From Erodium maritimum (taxonomy: Eukaryota; Streptophyta; Magnoliopsida; Geraniales; Geraniaceae): a stretch of 64,000 bases of DNA. The position numbers and the translations under genes were made by a program. The notes below the pieces were generated by a model. It searched no databases, was not told the origin of the DNA, and worked only from the letters and a program-made list of their open reading frames with translations. How positions within the stretch are numbered: position 1 is the stretch's first letter; the number at the start of each line of letters is the position of its first letter. This document shows positions 36,792-47,507 of this stretch, piece by piece. Location of the stretch: assembly GCA_963921825.1 (NCBI GenBank), contig CAWUGU010000020.1:1-64000 (forward strand), read 5' to 3'.

Positions 36792-38027
36792 ATGGAACAG
36801 AAAATAACAATCCCAGGGCAGGTATACCGTGTTGGTGGCGCAGTGAGAGACTTACTAATGGGCAAAGAATCTTCAGATGAAGATTATGTGGTAGTTGGAG
36901 CTTCTCCAGAAGAAATGTTGGCAGCAGGATTTGAGCAAGTTGGAGCAGATTTTCCTGTATTTTTACATCCAGAAACCAAAGACGAGTATGCTTTAGCACG
37001 TATGGAAAGAAAGCAAGGGCATGGTTATCATGGTTTTAGTGTGGAATATGGAAAAGATGTATCATTAGCTGACGATTTGATTCGTCGCGACTTGACTATC
37101 AATGCTATCGCTATGGACGAAGAAGGCAATATTTATGACCCCTACAATGGTCAGGAAGACTTGAGAAAAGGCATTTTACGTCATGTTAGCGAAGCGTTTT
37201 CCGAAGACCCATTAAGGATTCTAAGAGTAGCACGTTTTAAGGCGCGTTTCGGTTTCGAGATTGCACCAGAAACAATGGAGTTAATGAGAGGCATTCATGA
37301 TGCTGGCGAAACTCAGCATTTAACCAAAGAACGTATCTGGAAAGAAGCATCTCGCGCACTTACGCATGATAATGGCTCTGAGTTTTTTGTAACCTTACAA
37401 AAAATTGGCGTGGGTATTGAAATCTTCAAAGAAATGCCGGGATTCAATACTGACAGAAATATTGATTTCTCTTTAACCAGAGCACCCCTAAGCTCTGTTA
37501 ACGAAATGTTGAAAGGGAAGATCTTAGAGAGTCGTATTGCTCACTGGACACTACCTTTTGATAACACTGTAGATATCAAAGCCTCTATAGAAATGTGGAG
37601 AGAAGCTGGAGCACCAGGCGAAATCATGGATCGTATTGGAATGACTGGCGCTATATGGAACACACTGGCTAAATCTAGTGAATCAGAAAGAACAACACCT
37701 TCTAATAACTGGTTTAAAATGCTTATGGAGCTTGACGCATTACGTAGAACAGATCGTTGGATTGCGGCTTATGAGGATGTTAAAGATCATTTTTCTATCA
37801 TCAGCAACAAGCCTGACTTTATACCAGATGTAAATAAAGTTAAAGAGTGGATTGACACCTTGAAGATTGATGCTGAAGCTGTTGCTAAATCAGCGCCAAA
37901 CAAAAAAGATATCAAGGATTATGTGTTTAATGCAAGAAAAGCTGCATGGGATGGATTATCTGTAAAAGAGGCTGAAGTAGAGCCGGAAAAGGAAGATGCA
38001 CCTCGCAGAGCGCCAAGAATGCGTTAA
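36792..38027 (+). CDS. cca: CCA-adding enzyme (tRNA nucleotidyltransferase)
   Basis: Adds or restores the 3' CCA of tRNAs. GGAVRD (residues 15-20) and the DED metal pair at 29-31 start the nucleotidyltransferase domain. EEYALAR-type and HGYHGF motifs follow, then RRDLTINA at 98-105, [12 protein letters not shown] and LTKERIWKE. The match to the gammaproteobacterial class is close over the first 210 residues. The C-terminal HD domain of E. coli Cca is not evident. An extra tail ends [11 protein letters not shown]. In the same window as Thg1 and the tRNA array, so tRNA end repair is a consistent theme. AAAGGAATC precedes the ATG. Confidence 0.93.
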   Translation: MEQKITIPGQVYRVGGAVRDLLMGKESSDEDYVVVGASPEEMLAAGFEQVGADFPVFLHPETKDEYALARMERKQGHGYHGFSVEYGKDVSLADDLIRRDLTINAIAMDEEGNIYDPYNGQEDLRKGILRHVSEAFSEDPLRILRVARFKARFGFEIAPETMELMRGIHDAGETQHLTKERIWKEASRALTHDNGSEFFVTLQKIGVGIEIFKEMPGFNTDRNIDFSLTRAPLSSVNEMLKGKILESRIAHWTLPFDNTVDIKASIEMWREAGAPGEIMDRIGMTGAIWNTLAKSSESERTTPSNNWFKMLMELDALRRTDRWIAAYEDVKDHFSIISNKPDFIPDVNKVKEWIDTLKIDAEAVAKSAPNKKDIKDYVFNARKAAWDGLSVKEAEVEPEKEDAPRRAPRMR

Positions 38028-38040
38028 TAAATTTATAATA

Positions 38041-38066
38041 AAAAAAGGGAGGGGACTCCCTTTTTA
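38041..38066. terminator. Bidirectional terminator
   Basis: AAAAAAGGGAG, loop GGGA, CTCCCTTTTT, between cca (+) and the minus gene at 38069. Confidence 0.8.
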
Positions 38067-38068
38067 TT

Positions 38069-39091
38069 TTATGCCTCAGCACCCTCAACTTCTTCATCTT
38101 GCTCATTTGTATCAGCAAACAACTCGGAAGGAGGACCGAAAGGCGTCCTATCATAATCTACAGTTTTAACCGTTACACCATCATAAATGGCATACGCTGG
38201 GTAGTCTGTCTTTTTAAATCCAACAAGTTTTTGTTTATCGTCTTTAACTAAAATGAAAATATATTGATCAGGATATTGCGATCTTGCTGATTGTATATCT
38301 TTATAGCGTTTATTTTCATCTGGCTCAACCAATCTTTTAAACAACTCATGATACTCACTACGGATTATCTCAGGATTACGGAGAGCTTCTCTTTTTATTT
38401 TAGCTATTTCATCTTCTTTCTTGTTGAAATACTCACACACTCTATCTATCAATGTATTTAACCTCGCATCTAATCCGTTATCAAGACCACTTAATGCTCT
38501 TGCTTCACGATAAGCATTTTCACTACTTACCGCAACCGCCTCAACGAAATCGTTATTAAAGTTTTCTTTTTGATTTTGCTTCATTCGAAATACTTTAGCA
38601 CGAATATTGTTGCTATTATCAGCATCGTAAACATGAAGAGCATCCTGAACTTCTTTATTTTCCATTGCTGCTTTTTGTGCGCCTTCATTCACAAAGAACT
38701 CATCTATAGATTCAACTTTTGCCGCAACGGGTGCAATATTAAAACTCGGCCTGCGAGGGCGAGACTTGTTCTCTTCTGATTTCTCAGGGTTTTCATCAAT
38801 ACCATCATTAATATTGATAATAGGCCTTCTTCTTTTTGATGATGTTGACTCACCCTCTAATTTAGGCTTAGAAGCCTCTGTGCGCACTTGCGGTTGAAAA
38901 GAAGGACGACGGGACACCGGAGTTGCAGGGCGCGGCTCTACTGTCGTTTCAGGCTCTTCTACGTCGCATGAGTCAGAATCACTATCTTGATTCTCGGAAT
39001 CTATTTCAATCTCATCATCATCATCTACAACCTGCTGTTTTAGTTGCTCCAGATGACTATTTCTACTTGTAAATTTATCTCCAAATGCCAT
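38069..39091 (-). CDS. Unknown protein with disordered Arg/acidic N-terminus and three RRP motifs
   Basis: 340 residues. Residues 20-60 are Asp/Glu/Ser-rich. Residues 65-140 contain VSRRPSF, SKRRRPI and RPRRPSF, close to the C-terminal motif of other proteins here. From about residue 145 the protein looks folded and helical (KFRMKQNQKEN-type, EYHELFKRLVEP, DQYIFILVKDDKQK). No enzymatic motif. The repeated Arg-Pro motifs may be binding or localisation signals. Confidence 0.6.
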   Translation of the reverse strand: MAFGDKFTSRNSHLEQLKQQVVDDDDEIEIDSENQDSDSDSCDVEEPETTVEPRPATPVSRRPSFQPQVRTEASKPKLEGESTSSKRRRPIININDGIDENPEKSEENKSRPRRPSFNIAPVAAKVESIDEFFVNEGAQKAAMENKEVQDALHVYDADNSNNIRAKVFRMKQNQKENFNNDFVEAVAVSSENAYREARALSGLDNGLDARLNTLIDRVCEYFNKKEDEIAKIKREALRNPEIIRSEYHELFKRLVEPDENKRYKDIQSARSQYPDQYIFILVKDDKQKLVGFKKTDYPAYAIYDGVTVKTVDYDRTPFGPPSELFADTNEQDEEVEGAEA

Positions 39092-39194
39092 AATCTTCTC
39101 TCTTATCTTTATTTAATCCGCTACAAAACTGATTATTATTTTAAACCATTTTTAATCTTTTTCCAAATAAATCCAAGCCTAATATTTAAATAAA

Positions 39195-39217
39195 AAAGGC
39201 TGCCCCCGGCAACCTTT
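39195..39217 (-). terminator. Terminator after ftsH
   Basis: AAGGTTGCC, loop GGGG, GGCAGCCTT with a T run on the minus strand. Confidence 0.7.
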
Positions 39218-39231
39218 TAATTTAAAACAGA

Positions 39232-41193
39232 TTAAACCTGACTGTTTCTAGCATTCAGAGAAGGCGACACTATCGCATCTACATTGCCCCATGTTGGTAA
39301 ACTAAATATATTTTCTGACTCAGACATCTCTTCATTTATGTCTTCAGCAGAATCTATACTTGTTATTTCCTGAATGACTAGCTCTTTAAAACCAAATAAT
39401 ACATCTATTTCTTCTTTGTCCAGCACTTCTTTATCCAATAGAGCGTGTGTTAATAAGGCCATTTCATGCTTGCGTTCAGTTAATATTTTAACAGCTCGAT
39501 CATACTGCTCATTCAAAATATTTTTAACTTCTTCATCAATTTGATCATGCGTTCTGGCAGACATTTCATTCTCACCACCACCCTGATCGCCTCTAAATCC
39601 TGTTCCTTGCTTATTGCCAAAATGAAGAGGACCCAACTTAGACATACCGAACCTTACCACCATACTTTTGGCAATGCTTGTAGCACGTTCTATATCATTG
39701 GATGCACCCGTACTCATTTTTCCTAAGAACATCTGCTCAGCGATTCTGCCTCCGTAAAGCACAGCAATCTCAGTAAGCAGCTCTTCTCTTTCATAACCGT
39801 ACCTGTCCTCCAGAGGGAGCTGCATCGTTACACCTAACGCATTACCACGAGGAACAATAGAAACTTTATGAAGAGGGTCAGCATCAGGTAAGAAATACGC
39901 TATTACTGCATGGCCTGCCTCATGCCATGCAGTGGCAACTCTTTGCTTATGTGGCATAATATGACTTACACGCTCATAACCCATAATAAGTTTTTCTTTT
40001 GCTTTTTCAAAGTCAGATTGTGTTATCTCTTTACCACCTGCTCTGGCAGCAATAAGTGCTGCTTCATTGACAAGATTAGCAAGCTCAGCACCAGAGAAAC
40101 CACTTGTGCCTCTCGCGATACGAGATAAAGAAACCTTGCTGTCCATCTTAACTTTATCAGCATGAACTTCTAATATTTTTTCACGCCCTTTTACATCTGG
40201 AAGGCCTACGGCAACTTCACGATCAAAACGCCCTGGACGAACTAAAGCTGGATCAAGAACATCTTTTCGGTTTGTTGCACCTATCATGATGATATTAGTT
40301 CTTACATCAAAGCCATCCATATGAACCAATAAAGAGTTTAGCGTCTGCTCTCGCTCTTCTCCGTTTCCGTTTCCACCATTACCACGTCGTTTACCTATAG
40401 CATCAATCTCATCAATAAATATGATACATGGTGCAACTTTCTTCGCCTGTTCAAACAGATCTCTCACACGTGAGGCACCTACACCCACAAACATTTCAAC
40501 AAAATCCGAACCTGAAAGCGTAAAGAATGGAACACCAGCCTCACCTGCGATTGCTTTTGCAAGCAATGTTTTACCCGTTCCAGGCGGTCCAGACATAATA
40601 ATACCTTTAGGTATTTTCGCTCCAACACTTAAAAACTTATCCGGGTTTTTCAAGAAATCTACGATTTCACTGACTTCCTCTTTCGCCTCATCACATCCAG
40701 CAACATCACTAAAGCGGATGGGGTTTTCCTCTGGATTGCTTAACTTGGCTTTACTCTTACCTACATTAGACATCCCACCTGCGTTTCCCGGATTATTCCT
40801 TTTATTCATAATATAAAATAAGAAAACCAGCAATAATACAGGCGCAAATATGGTGAACAATGTCATCATCATAGATGGCTTTTCTTTGGGCTTAATCGAT
40901 AGATTGATATTTTTTTCTACAATCTGTTTATTTAGGGAGTCCGTGTTTTGAGATATTGGGGCTTGAATTTTTTCTCCACCATTGGTTATAGCATATGCAA
41001 TGCGAGCATCTTCATCAATAGTAACGCGACTTAAAGTGCCTTGTTCAACAAAATTAATAAACTCGCTGTAGCTAACCCTGTTAACATCCCTTGCATTATT
41101 TTCAGAATCACCACGCTGTGAGCTATAAATTAACGCCATTATAACTACTATAAGTAATACTATTTGCGTCAAATGCGGGTTTTTTACTTTCAT
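39232..41193 (-). CDS. ftsH: ATP-dependent zinc metalloprotease FtsH
   Basis: 653 residues against about 644 in E. coli. Two membrane helices (about 11-25 and 108-128) flank a small periplasmic domain. The AAA module has Walker A GPPGTGKT (202-209), Walker B IIFIDEID (257-264) and the arginine-finger stretch VRPGRFDR. The protease domain has HEAGH at 424-428. FtsH degrades membrane and regulatory proteins. All catalytic residues are intact. It stands alone here, outside its usual neighbours, with a flexible Ser/Glu-rich C-terminus. Confidence 0.95.
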   Translation of the reverse strand: MKVKNPHLTQIVLLIVVIMALIYSSQRGDSENNARDVNRVSYSEFINFVEQGTLSRVTIDEDARIAYAITNGGEKIQAPISQNTDSLNKQIVEKNINLSIKPKEKPSMMMTLFTIFAPVLLLVFLFYIMNKRNNPGNAGGMSNVGKSKAKLSNPEENPIRFSDVAGCDEAKEEVSEIVDFLKNPDKFLSVGAKIPKGIIMSGPPGTGKTLLAKAIAGEAGVPFFTLSGSDFVEMFVGVGASRVRDLFEQAKKVAPCIIFIDEIDAIGKRRGNGGNGNGEEREQTLNSLLVHMDGFDVRTNIIMIGATNRKDVLDPALVRPGRFDREVAVGLPDVKGREKILEVHADKVKMDSKVSLSRIARGTSGFSGAELANLVNEAALIAARAGGKEITQSDFEKAKEKLIMGYERVSHIMPHKQRVATAWHEAGHAVIAYFLPDADPLHKVSIVPRGNALGVTMQLPLEDRYGYEREELLTEIAVLYGGRIAEQMFLGKMSTGASNDIERATSIAKSMVVRFGMSKLGPLHFGNKQGTGFRGDQGGGENEMSARTHDQIDEEVKNILNEQYDRAVKILTERKHEMALLTHALLDKEVLDKEEIDVLFGFKELVIQEITSIDSAEDINEEMSESENIFSLPTWGNVDAIVSPSLNARNSQV

Positions 41194-41306
41194 CTATTAT
41201 CCTCAAGGTAAAAATAAGAATTGTAATAGGGGGTTTTCAAATCCCTATATGGTATTATAATGTTACTAAAAAACAATATAGCGAAAAACTTTACTAAAAT
41301 CAAAAA

Positions 41307-43430
41307 TTAATATATTTTTTCATAGTATTCTTTAACCCTAAGAATGACATCTTCACAGCCAGTTCTATTTGCCCATTTTAGCCAAGGCTCACCTAATGTT
41401 TTAGGATGCGTAAGAAGTATATCTTTAAACTCTTCTCTCAGCCTCTCTTCCTCCTCACCTTCAACATAAAAAACAACAAACTCATCTTGTTTTGAGGAAC
41501 GCCCTGCAGCACGCTTTCTATAAATAATGAATAATACGCCACCCAATACGAAAACCGTCAATCCTAAAACTTTTATATCGAATACTTCTTTAAGTGTATC
41601 AACATCGAGGTTATCAATAACATATTGGAAATGGTTAAAGGAATTTGCCATTTTGTAATACCACGGCTTTTCCCATTCAGTAGAACTATAAGGTGTGGTA
41701 TCCAATGCTTTCCAACCCTCTCCATTCCAGTAAACAGCCCATGAGTGCGCATCTTTTTTTCTAACCCAATACATATCTTTTTCTTCTTCAGGATGAGCCT
41801 CATTAACTAAGAAACCTACGGTGTAACGTGTTGGAATACCTAAATAACGCATTAAAAGCGTTGTAGTGGTAGCGAAGAACTCACAATGGCCTCTTTTATC
41901 ATTCGTCATAAAATCATGCATGGAACGTGGTTCGCCGTTCTTATTTTTAAGATCCAGTGTATAGCCATATTTACTCTGAAAATATCCGCTTAGCTTACGC
42001 GCTATAATATCTGCAGAATCATTCCTGTTAATATTTGCCTCACGAATAAGATACTCAAAGTCTTTCTCATAATCTTTAGGATAGCTCAAATCATAAACAA
42101 CGGGAACATGGAGAGGAAGATACTTAGTCTCATCATAAATAACCTGCCAGTTCACTAAACTATTGTTTTTAGTGAATACAACTGAACCATTTGAATATTT
42201 GCTAAATCTTCCATTACCATTCTCACCAATAAGATACTTAGATGATGATGGGATAGGAATAGCTGTAAGGCCTCTTTGATTTTTCAAGATTTGTCCAGTC
42301 AGAATAATACGCTTATCCATTTGGTCTTTAGTTAAGTTTTCTTTGAACACTGATATCATTGGAACAACAGGTTCAGCGAAAGAGAACTTGTTTGATTTTT
42401 TTTCTTGAGAAACAGGATTAAAGCTTTTAAGATCAAGTAATGGAATATCTCTAGATGGTGGGAAAATAACTGTCCCACTATTCACTTCTAATGTTTTCCC
42501 ACTTACAAAATTAGCTGAGACAGTCCAGTTATTATCCATAAAAAGGTTAAAATAACTTGCAGGAAGTAAGTCATTGGCTCTCTTTGCCCAAATAGTCCTC
42601 ATAAGAAGTTCCTGACCATCATCAAAACCGTCATCTTTACCAATTTGCGTGCTTGAGTAGGTATTGTTAAACCAGCCGTTATTTAAACTCTTTGACATCC
42701 AGCTATAACTCATTTTAGAAACATAGCTTTGAAATAACGCAAGCATAGCAAATACAGCAACTGCAAATACGATTCCACTCATGATATAGAAAAACCATTC
42801 TTTAGCACTTCTACTCATTGCTGTCTTGAAATAGACAAGACTTAGAAGGCCACATAGCACTAAGGCAAAATGAATTGCTTTAGGGTAATCATTCGGCACA
42901 CAATACAGGACCGCCCCCCAAACTGACAATGCGTAGATAGCTCTTGGATAGACAGCATTCATTGCGCTAAAGTTAATAGGATAAGCAAAAGCCATAGAAA
43001 ACCATCTTGATTTATTAAAGTTTGGACGTTCTGTTGGGCGCTTTGAAAACGGCGTAGGTTTCCTCATCTCAGGAAAATCATCATCATTAACATTTTTACC
43101 ATTAAGCAAATCTTTTATCAAAAGAGGGAAAAAGAACACAGGAAGCCATGACAAAACAAAATACATAACTGTTCCTGCCTGAACACTTTTATCCCACAAA
43201 GCATAGACAATGAACAGCACTGTTAGGATAAAGGTTGTAATAACTGAACGGCGTCCAAAGCTTTTACCTAAGTCTATTCTTATATGAAAAATCTTTGATA
43301 CAATAATCACCATTATTAGTGCTGTCATCCATAAAAAATGATGAGATACCGAACCCCACATTAATAAATATGCAATAATATTAAAAAATGGCAGATTCCA
43401 TAAATAACTATTGATTTTTGTTTGTTTCAT
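41307..43430 (-). CDS. Transglutaminase-like membrane protein (TgpA/DUF3488 type)
   Basis: 707 residues. Multiple membrane helices in the first ~250 residues, then a periplasmic transglutaminase core with RGHCEFFATTT (catalytic Cys), DAHSWAVYW (His) and ALDTTPY (Asp). One more helix lies near the C-terminus, followed by a short cytoplasmic tail. The gene starts 1 base after the DUF58 gene. The trio MoxR, DUF58 and TgpA is a common bacterial cluster of unknown envelope-related function. Confidence 0.88.
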   Translation of the reverse strand: MKQTKINSYLWNLPFFNIIAYLLMWGSVSHHFLWMTALIMVIIVSKIFHIRIDLGKSFGRRSVITTFILTVLFIVYALWDKSVQAGTVMYFVLSWLPVFFFPLLIKDLLNGKNVNDDDFPEMRKPTPFSKRPTERPNFNKSRWFSMAFAYPINFSAMNAVYPRAIYALSVWGAVLYCVPNDYPKAIHFALVLCGLLSLVYFKTAMSRSAKEWFFYIMSGIVFAVAVFAMLALFQSYVSKMSYSWMSKSLNNGWFNNTYSSTQIGKDDGFDDGQELLMRTIWAKRANDLLPASYFNLFMDNNWTVSANFVSGKTLEVNSGTVIFPPSRDIPLLDLKSFNPVSQEKKSNKFSFAEPVVPMISVFKENLTKDQMDKRIILTGQILKNQRGLTAIPIPSSSKYLIGENGNGRFSKYSNGSVVFTKNNSLVNWQVIYDETKYLPLHVPVVYDLSYPKDYEKDFEYLIREANINRNDSADIIARKLSGYFQSKYGYTLDLKNKNGEPRSMHDFMTNDKRGHCEFFATTTTLLMRYLGIPTRYTVGFLVNEAHPEEEKDMYWVRKKDAHSWAVYWNGEGWKALDTTPYSSTEWEKPWYYKMANSFNHFQYVIDNLDVDTLKEVFDIKVLGLTVFVLGGVLFIIYRKRAAGRSSKQDEFVVFYVEGEEEERLREEFKDILLTHPKTLGEPWLKWANRTGCEDVILRVKEYYEKIY

Positions 43431-43431
43431 T

Positions 43432-44691
43432 TTAATCCTTAGCCTTAATGCTAACTATTTCAACATCTATATTAAGCTCATTCCATTTATGAATCCATTT
43501 AGCCAACTCTGATTCTGAACGTGTAGTAATAACACGTAGAGCCACAACTTGTTTCCATTTAGGGATAAAACTCTCCCAAGCATCATCAGTTTCTTCTTCG
43601 GTAGCCGGTTTAAGTTCAGATACTTTTTCCATTACTCTATCCCACGCCGCATAGCTTTTACCATTAGCATTAATAGGATCGCTATCAATGAATATCCAGC
43701 TAATTTCATTATTTTTTGATGTATTCATAACCTGACCGCTTAGTGTCTCCATTAAAAGCTCAAAAGACTCCACATCGCCAATATCCAGTAATGTAGGATC
43801 TACCACTAAAGCAAGCTTACTCTGGAATCTTTCTTCTTTTTCTATAATCCATCTTTTCCCTGTTTTTGCGAGTGATTTCCAGTGTGTATTTTTCATTGGA
43901 TCGTTATAGCGGGCTTCTCTTAAGCCTACCCACTCTTCTCCATTCTGAGTAAGTCTACGTTGAGAGTTCTCTCTTTCTTTAAGTAGAGCGTGCTTGGCCC
44001 TCGAAGAAGGCCACGTTGAAACATTTTTTGGTTTAGGAATGACATGAATATCCTGCTCTGACAAATCAATAACTTTTGTAAACTGAAGCCAACCTAATGG
44101 ATCTGTTCTTCCAATTTTTAGTTTTGCTAATCGACCTACGCCTCTTTTTCTTCCATAAACTTTAAACTTTAGTGGCAATAACTGTTCTTGTTGAGAAAAA
44201 GACAAATCACTCATTGCTATCGGTGACAATTCTTCCTCGTAATAACCAATATTATTTTGAACACCCCATCTATCAAACCATTTTTTCATATTAGGATTAT
44301 AAAGCCAAGGATAGTATTTATAATCTTCTTTTTCATTAGGGTGATTATTTGTTATAAGGCGTGCCTTCCAATCATTTTTGGGTCCTTTCAGTATTTTAAT
44401 ATCCACACTCACCTCTCCTTCCTGCTCGCACAGTAAGTATTTAGGCGCATTATTTAAAGACGCCTTGAATCTATAAGCATGAGCTTTAATCCAGAATAAA
44501 AAAGAGCTAATCCATAAACCAGACAAAATCACAAAAGCATACCTTATTGGCAAAGAAGAAGGCATTATAACGCTTAGCAATAAACAGATCACCCACGATG
44601 CAGCAGCATACATGCCCACATCTGTTAATAACTGCATAAACCTAAGATAACGAAATCTCTTTTTTGCCTTATAGCTTTTGCTTTTTGTCAT
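43432..44691 (-). CDS. DUF58 protein
   Basis: 419 residues. Two N-terminal membrane helices, then DUF58 signatures: NGEEWVGLREARYNDPMKNTHWKSLAKTGKRWI and EKEERFQSKLALVVDPT. Works with MoxR ATPases as a vWA-like partner in many bacteria. Overlaps the moxR stop by 4 bases (ATGA type). Confidence 0.85.
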   Translation of the reverse strand: MTKSKSYKAKKRFRYLRFMQLLTDVGMYAAASWVICLLLSVIMPSSLPIRYAFVILSGLWISSFLFWIKAHAYRFKASLNNAPKYLLCEQEGEVSVDIKILKGPKNDWKARLITNNHPNEKEDYKYYPWLYNPNMKKWFDRWGVQNNIGYYEEELSPIAMSDLSFSQQEQLLPLKFKVYGRKRGVGRLAKLKIGRTDPLGWLQFTKVIDLSEQDIHVIPKPKNVSTWPSSRAKHALLKERENSQRRLTQNGEEWVGLREARYNDPMKNTHWKSLAKTGKRWIIEKEERFQSKLALVVDPTLLDIGDVESFELLMETLSGQVMNTSKNNEISWIFIDSDPINANGKSYAAWDRVMEKVSELKPATEEETDDAWESFIPKWKQVVALRVITTRSESELAKWIHKWNELNIDVEIVSIKAKD

Positions 44692-45626
44692 TTTTTCCTC
44701 ACTTCTTTTCTTTTAGCATTTGGCGCTATTGTATCCATGATAGACTGTATAACACTTTCCGGTGTTTCACCGCCATAATGCTGCTCTGCTTTTAACTCTA
44801 TTCTATGAGCAAGCACATCAACTGCGATATCGTAAACATGATCAGGAAGCACTTTTGTTTCACCTTTAACATACGCTAAACTTTTAGCAATATTCACTAA
44901 TGCCTGACCGCCACGAACAGAAGATCCTGTTTTTATAGCCGAATGGTTTCTTGTTTCGCGAATCAATCTAACTATATCTATCGCAACCGATTCTGGGACT
45001 TCTACTGCAGCAGCTTCTGTTTTAATGTCATGCCAATCGTTTAAGGTTAGGATAGATGAAATACTTTGAACCTGCTTATAGCGATTTAAAATAACATCTA
45101 GCTCATCCTTTTCATCGAGATAACCAAGAGAAAGTCGCATTGCAAAACGATCATTCTGCGCTTCAGGTAAAGGATAAGTTCCTTCGAACTCTAATGGGTT
45201 CTGTGTTGCTATAACAAAAAATCCTTCATCCAAAAGGTAAGTCACACCATCAATAGAAACCTGATGTTCACCCATCGCTTCGAGAAGCGCTGATTGAGTT
45301 CGTGGTGGCGCTCTGTTTATTTCATCTGCCAGCACGACATTTGAAAATATTGGTCCTTTATGAAACTCCCATTTTCTTGTTTCCTGATTAAAGGTATTGA
45401 TACCTGTAACATCTGATGGAGTAAGATCGGGTGTGAACTGTATTCTCTTGAAATCCGCAGCTATAGCGTTGGCAAGGGTTTTGGCTAGTGTTGTTTTACC
45501 TGTTCCCGGCTTGTCATTTAATAATAAGTGTCCTCCAGATATCCAGACAGCCAGAACTTTTTCTAATAGTGCATCTTCAGCTTTAAAGGATTGTTTTAAA
45601 TAACTGATTAGATTTTTTATTTTCAT
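44688..45626 (-). CDS. moxR: MoxR-family AAA+ ATPase
   Basis: 312 residues with Walker A KPGTGKTTLAK, Walker B VVLADEINRAPPRTQSALLEAMGE and the sensor ATQNPLEFEGTYPLPEAQNDRF, all hallmarks of MoxR. These chaperone-like ATPases activate vWA/DUF58 partners. First gene of the three-gene minus-strand operon. Confidence 0.93.
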   Translation of the reverse strand: MKIKNLISYLKQSFKAEDALLEKVLAVWISGGHLLLNDKPGTGKTTLAKTLANAIAADFKRIQFTPDLTPSDVTGINTFNQETRKWEFHKGPIFSNVVLADEINRAPPRTQSALLEAMGEHQVSIDGVTYLLDEGFFVIATQNPLEFEGTYPLPEAQNDRFAMRLSLGYLDEKDELDVILNRYKQVQSISSILTLNDWHDIKTEAAAVEVPESVAIDIVRLIRETRNHSAIKTGSSVRGGQALVNIAKSLAYVKGETKVLPDHVYDIAVDVLAHRIELKAEQHYGGETPESVIQSIMDTIAPNAKRKEVRKK

Positions 45627-45750
45627 TATTGTTCTCTCTTTGCTATAATATTAATAATTTAGTACTTAACTATAAAGCTTATTCTTTACGTTGCAATGTT
45701 AAATAGGCAATTAATCTGTTTTTTTTGAGATAAGGGGTTGATTTAAAACT

Positions 45751-46449
45751 ATGAGTATTCATGACGATTTATTAAAAGCTATCGCTTACGGAGGTGATAG
45801 TGAAGTAAGGCAGGCGCTTCAAAATGGCGCAGACCCAAATTATAACATACATGGAACACCACCTTTATTTTTAGCCCTGTATAAGAATAAAATGGATATC
45901 TTCTTCACGCTATTAGCACATCCAGATGTTGACTTTAACCAAACCAACGATGGCGGCTTCACACTGCTTTCAGAGTGTTTTGAGCAAAATAACAACGACC
46001 TTATTGATTTATTGTTGGATAAGAATTTATTTTTGATGACAATAAACAGAAAAGGAGAATATCCTATTCACGAGGCAATAAAATATGGGAAAATAGATGT
46101 TATTAATAAAATGCTCACAGCAAAACCTCATCTGATAAACCTCGCAACATTAAGAGGCGATACACCTTTTATTATGGCAGCAAAAACAGCTAATGAGACG
46201 CTTATGGACACGTTATATGCTTTTAAACCAGATTTATTAGTTAAGAACGATATGGATAAAAGCGCGATTGATTACCTAAGTAAAAAAGGCCTAAATCACT
46301 TAATAGAAAGATACAGTGTCCAGAAAGAAGATGAGGCAATTACTGAAACAGACTTCTCTTTAAAACAAGATGTAAAAAAAGAAGATGTTTCTCGTGAAGA
46401 ACCTCTAAGTAGTCCACTTTCCAGTATTAAAAGTAGGCGTAAAAAATAA
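45751..46449 (+). CDS. Ankyrin-repeat protein
   Basis: 232 residues, six ankyrin-type repeats (LLKAIAYGGDSEVRQALQNGADPNYNI, GTPPLFLALYKNKMDIF, GGFTLLSECFEQNNNDLIDLLLDKN, GEYPIHEAIKYGKIDVINKML). It ends in a Ser-rich tail finishing KSRRKK. AAGGGG lies 13 bases before the ATG. A protein-binding module of unknown partner. Confidence 0.8.
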   Translation: MSIHDDLLKAIAYGGDSEVRQALQNGADPNYNIHGTPPLFLALYKNKMDIFFTLLAHPDVDFNQTNDGGFTLLSECFEQNNNDLIDLLLDKNLFLMTINRKGEYPIHEAIKYGKIDVINKMLTAKPHLINLATLRGDTPFIMAAKTANETLMDTLYAFKPDLLVKNDMDKSAIDYLSKKGLNHLIERYSVQKEDEAITETDFSLKQDVKKEDVSREEPLSSPLSSIKSRRKK

Positions 46450-46467
46450 AAGGGCTTTCGCCCTTTT
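46447..46467. terminator. Bidirectional terminator
   Basis: AAAAGGGC, loop TTTC, GCCCTTTTT between the ankyrin gene (+) and nrdF (-). Confidence 0.8.
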
Positions 46468-46475
46468 TCATTTGA

Positions 46476-47465
<990 letters not shown>

Positions 47466-47507
47466 TTATTTCAATAACGGCCTGATTGCTCAGGCCATCA
47501 TACATCC

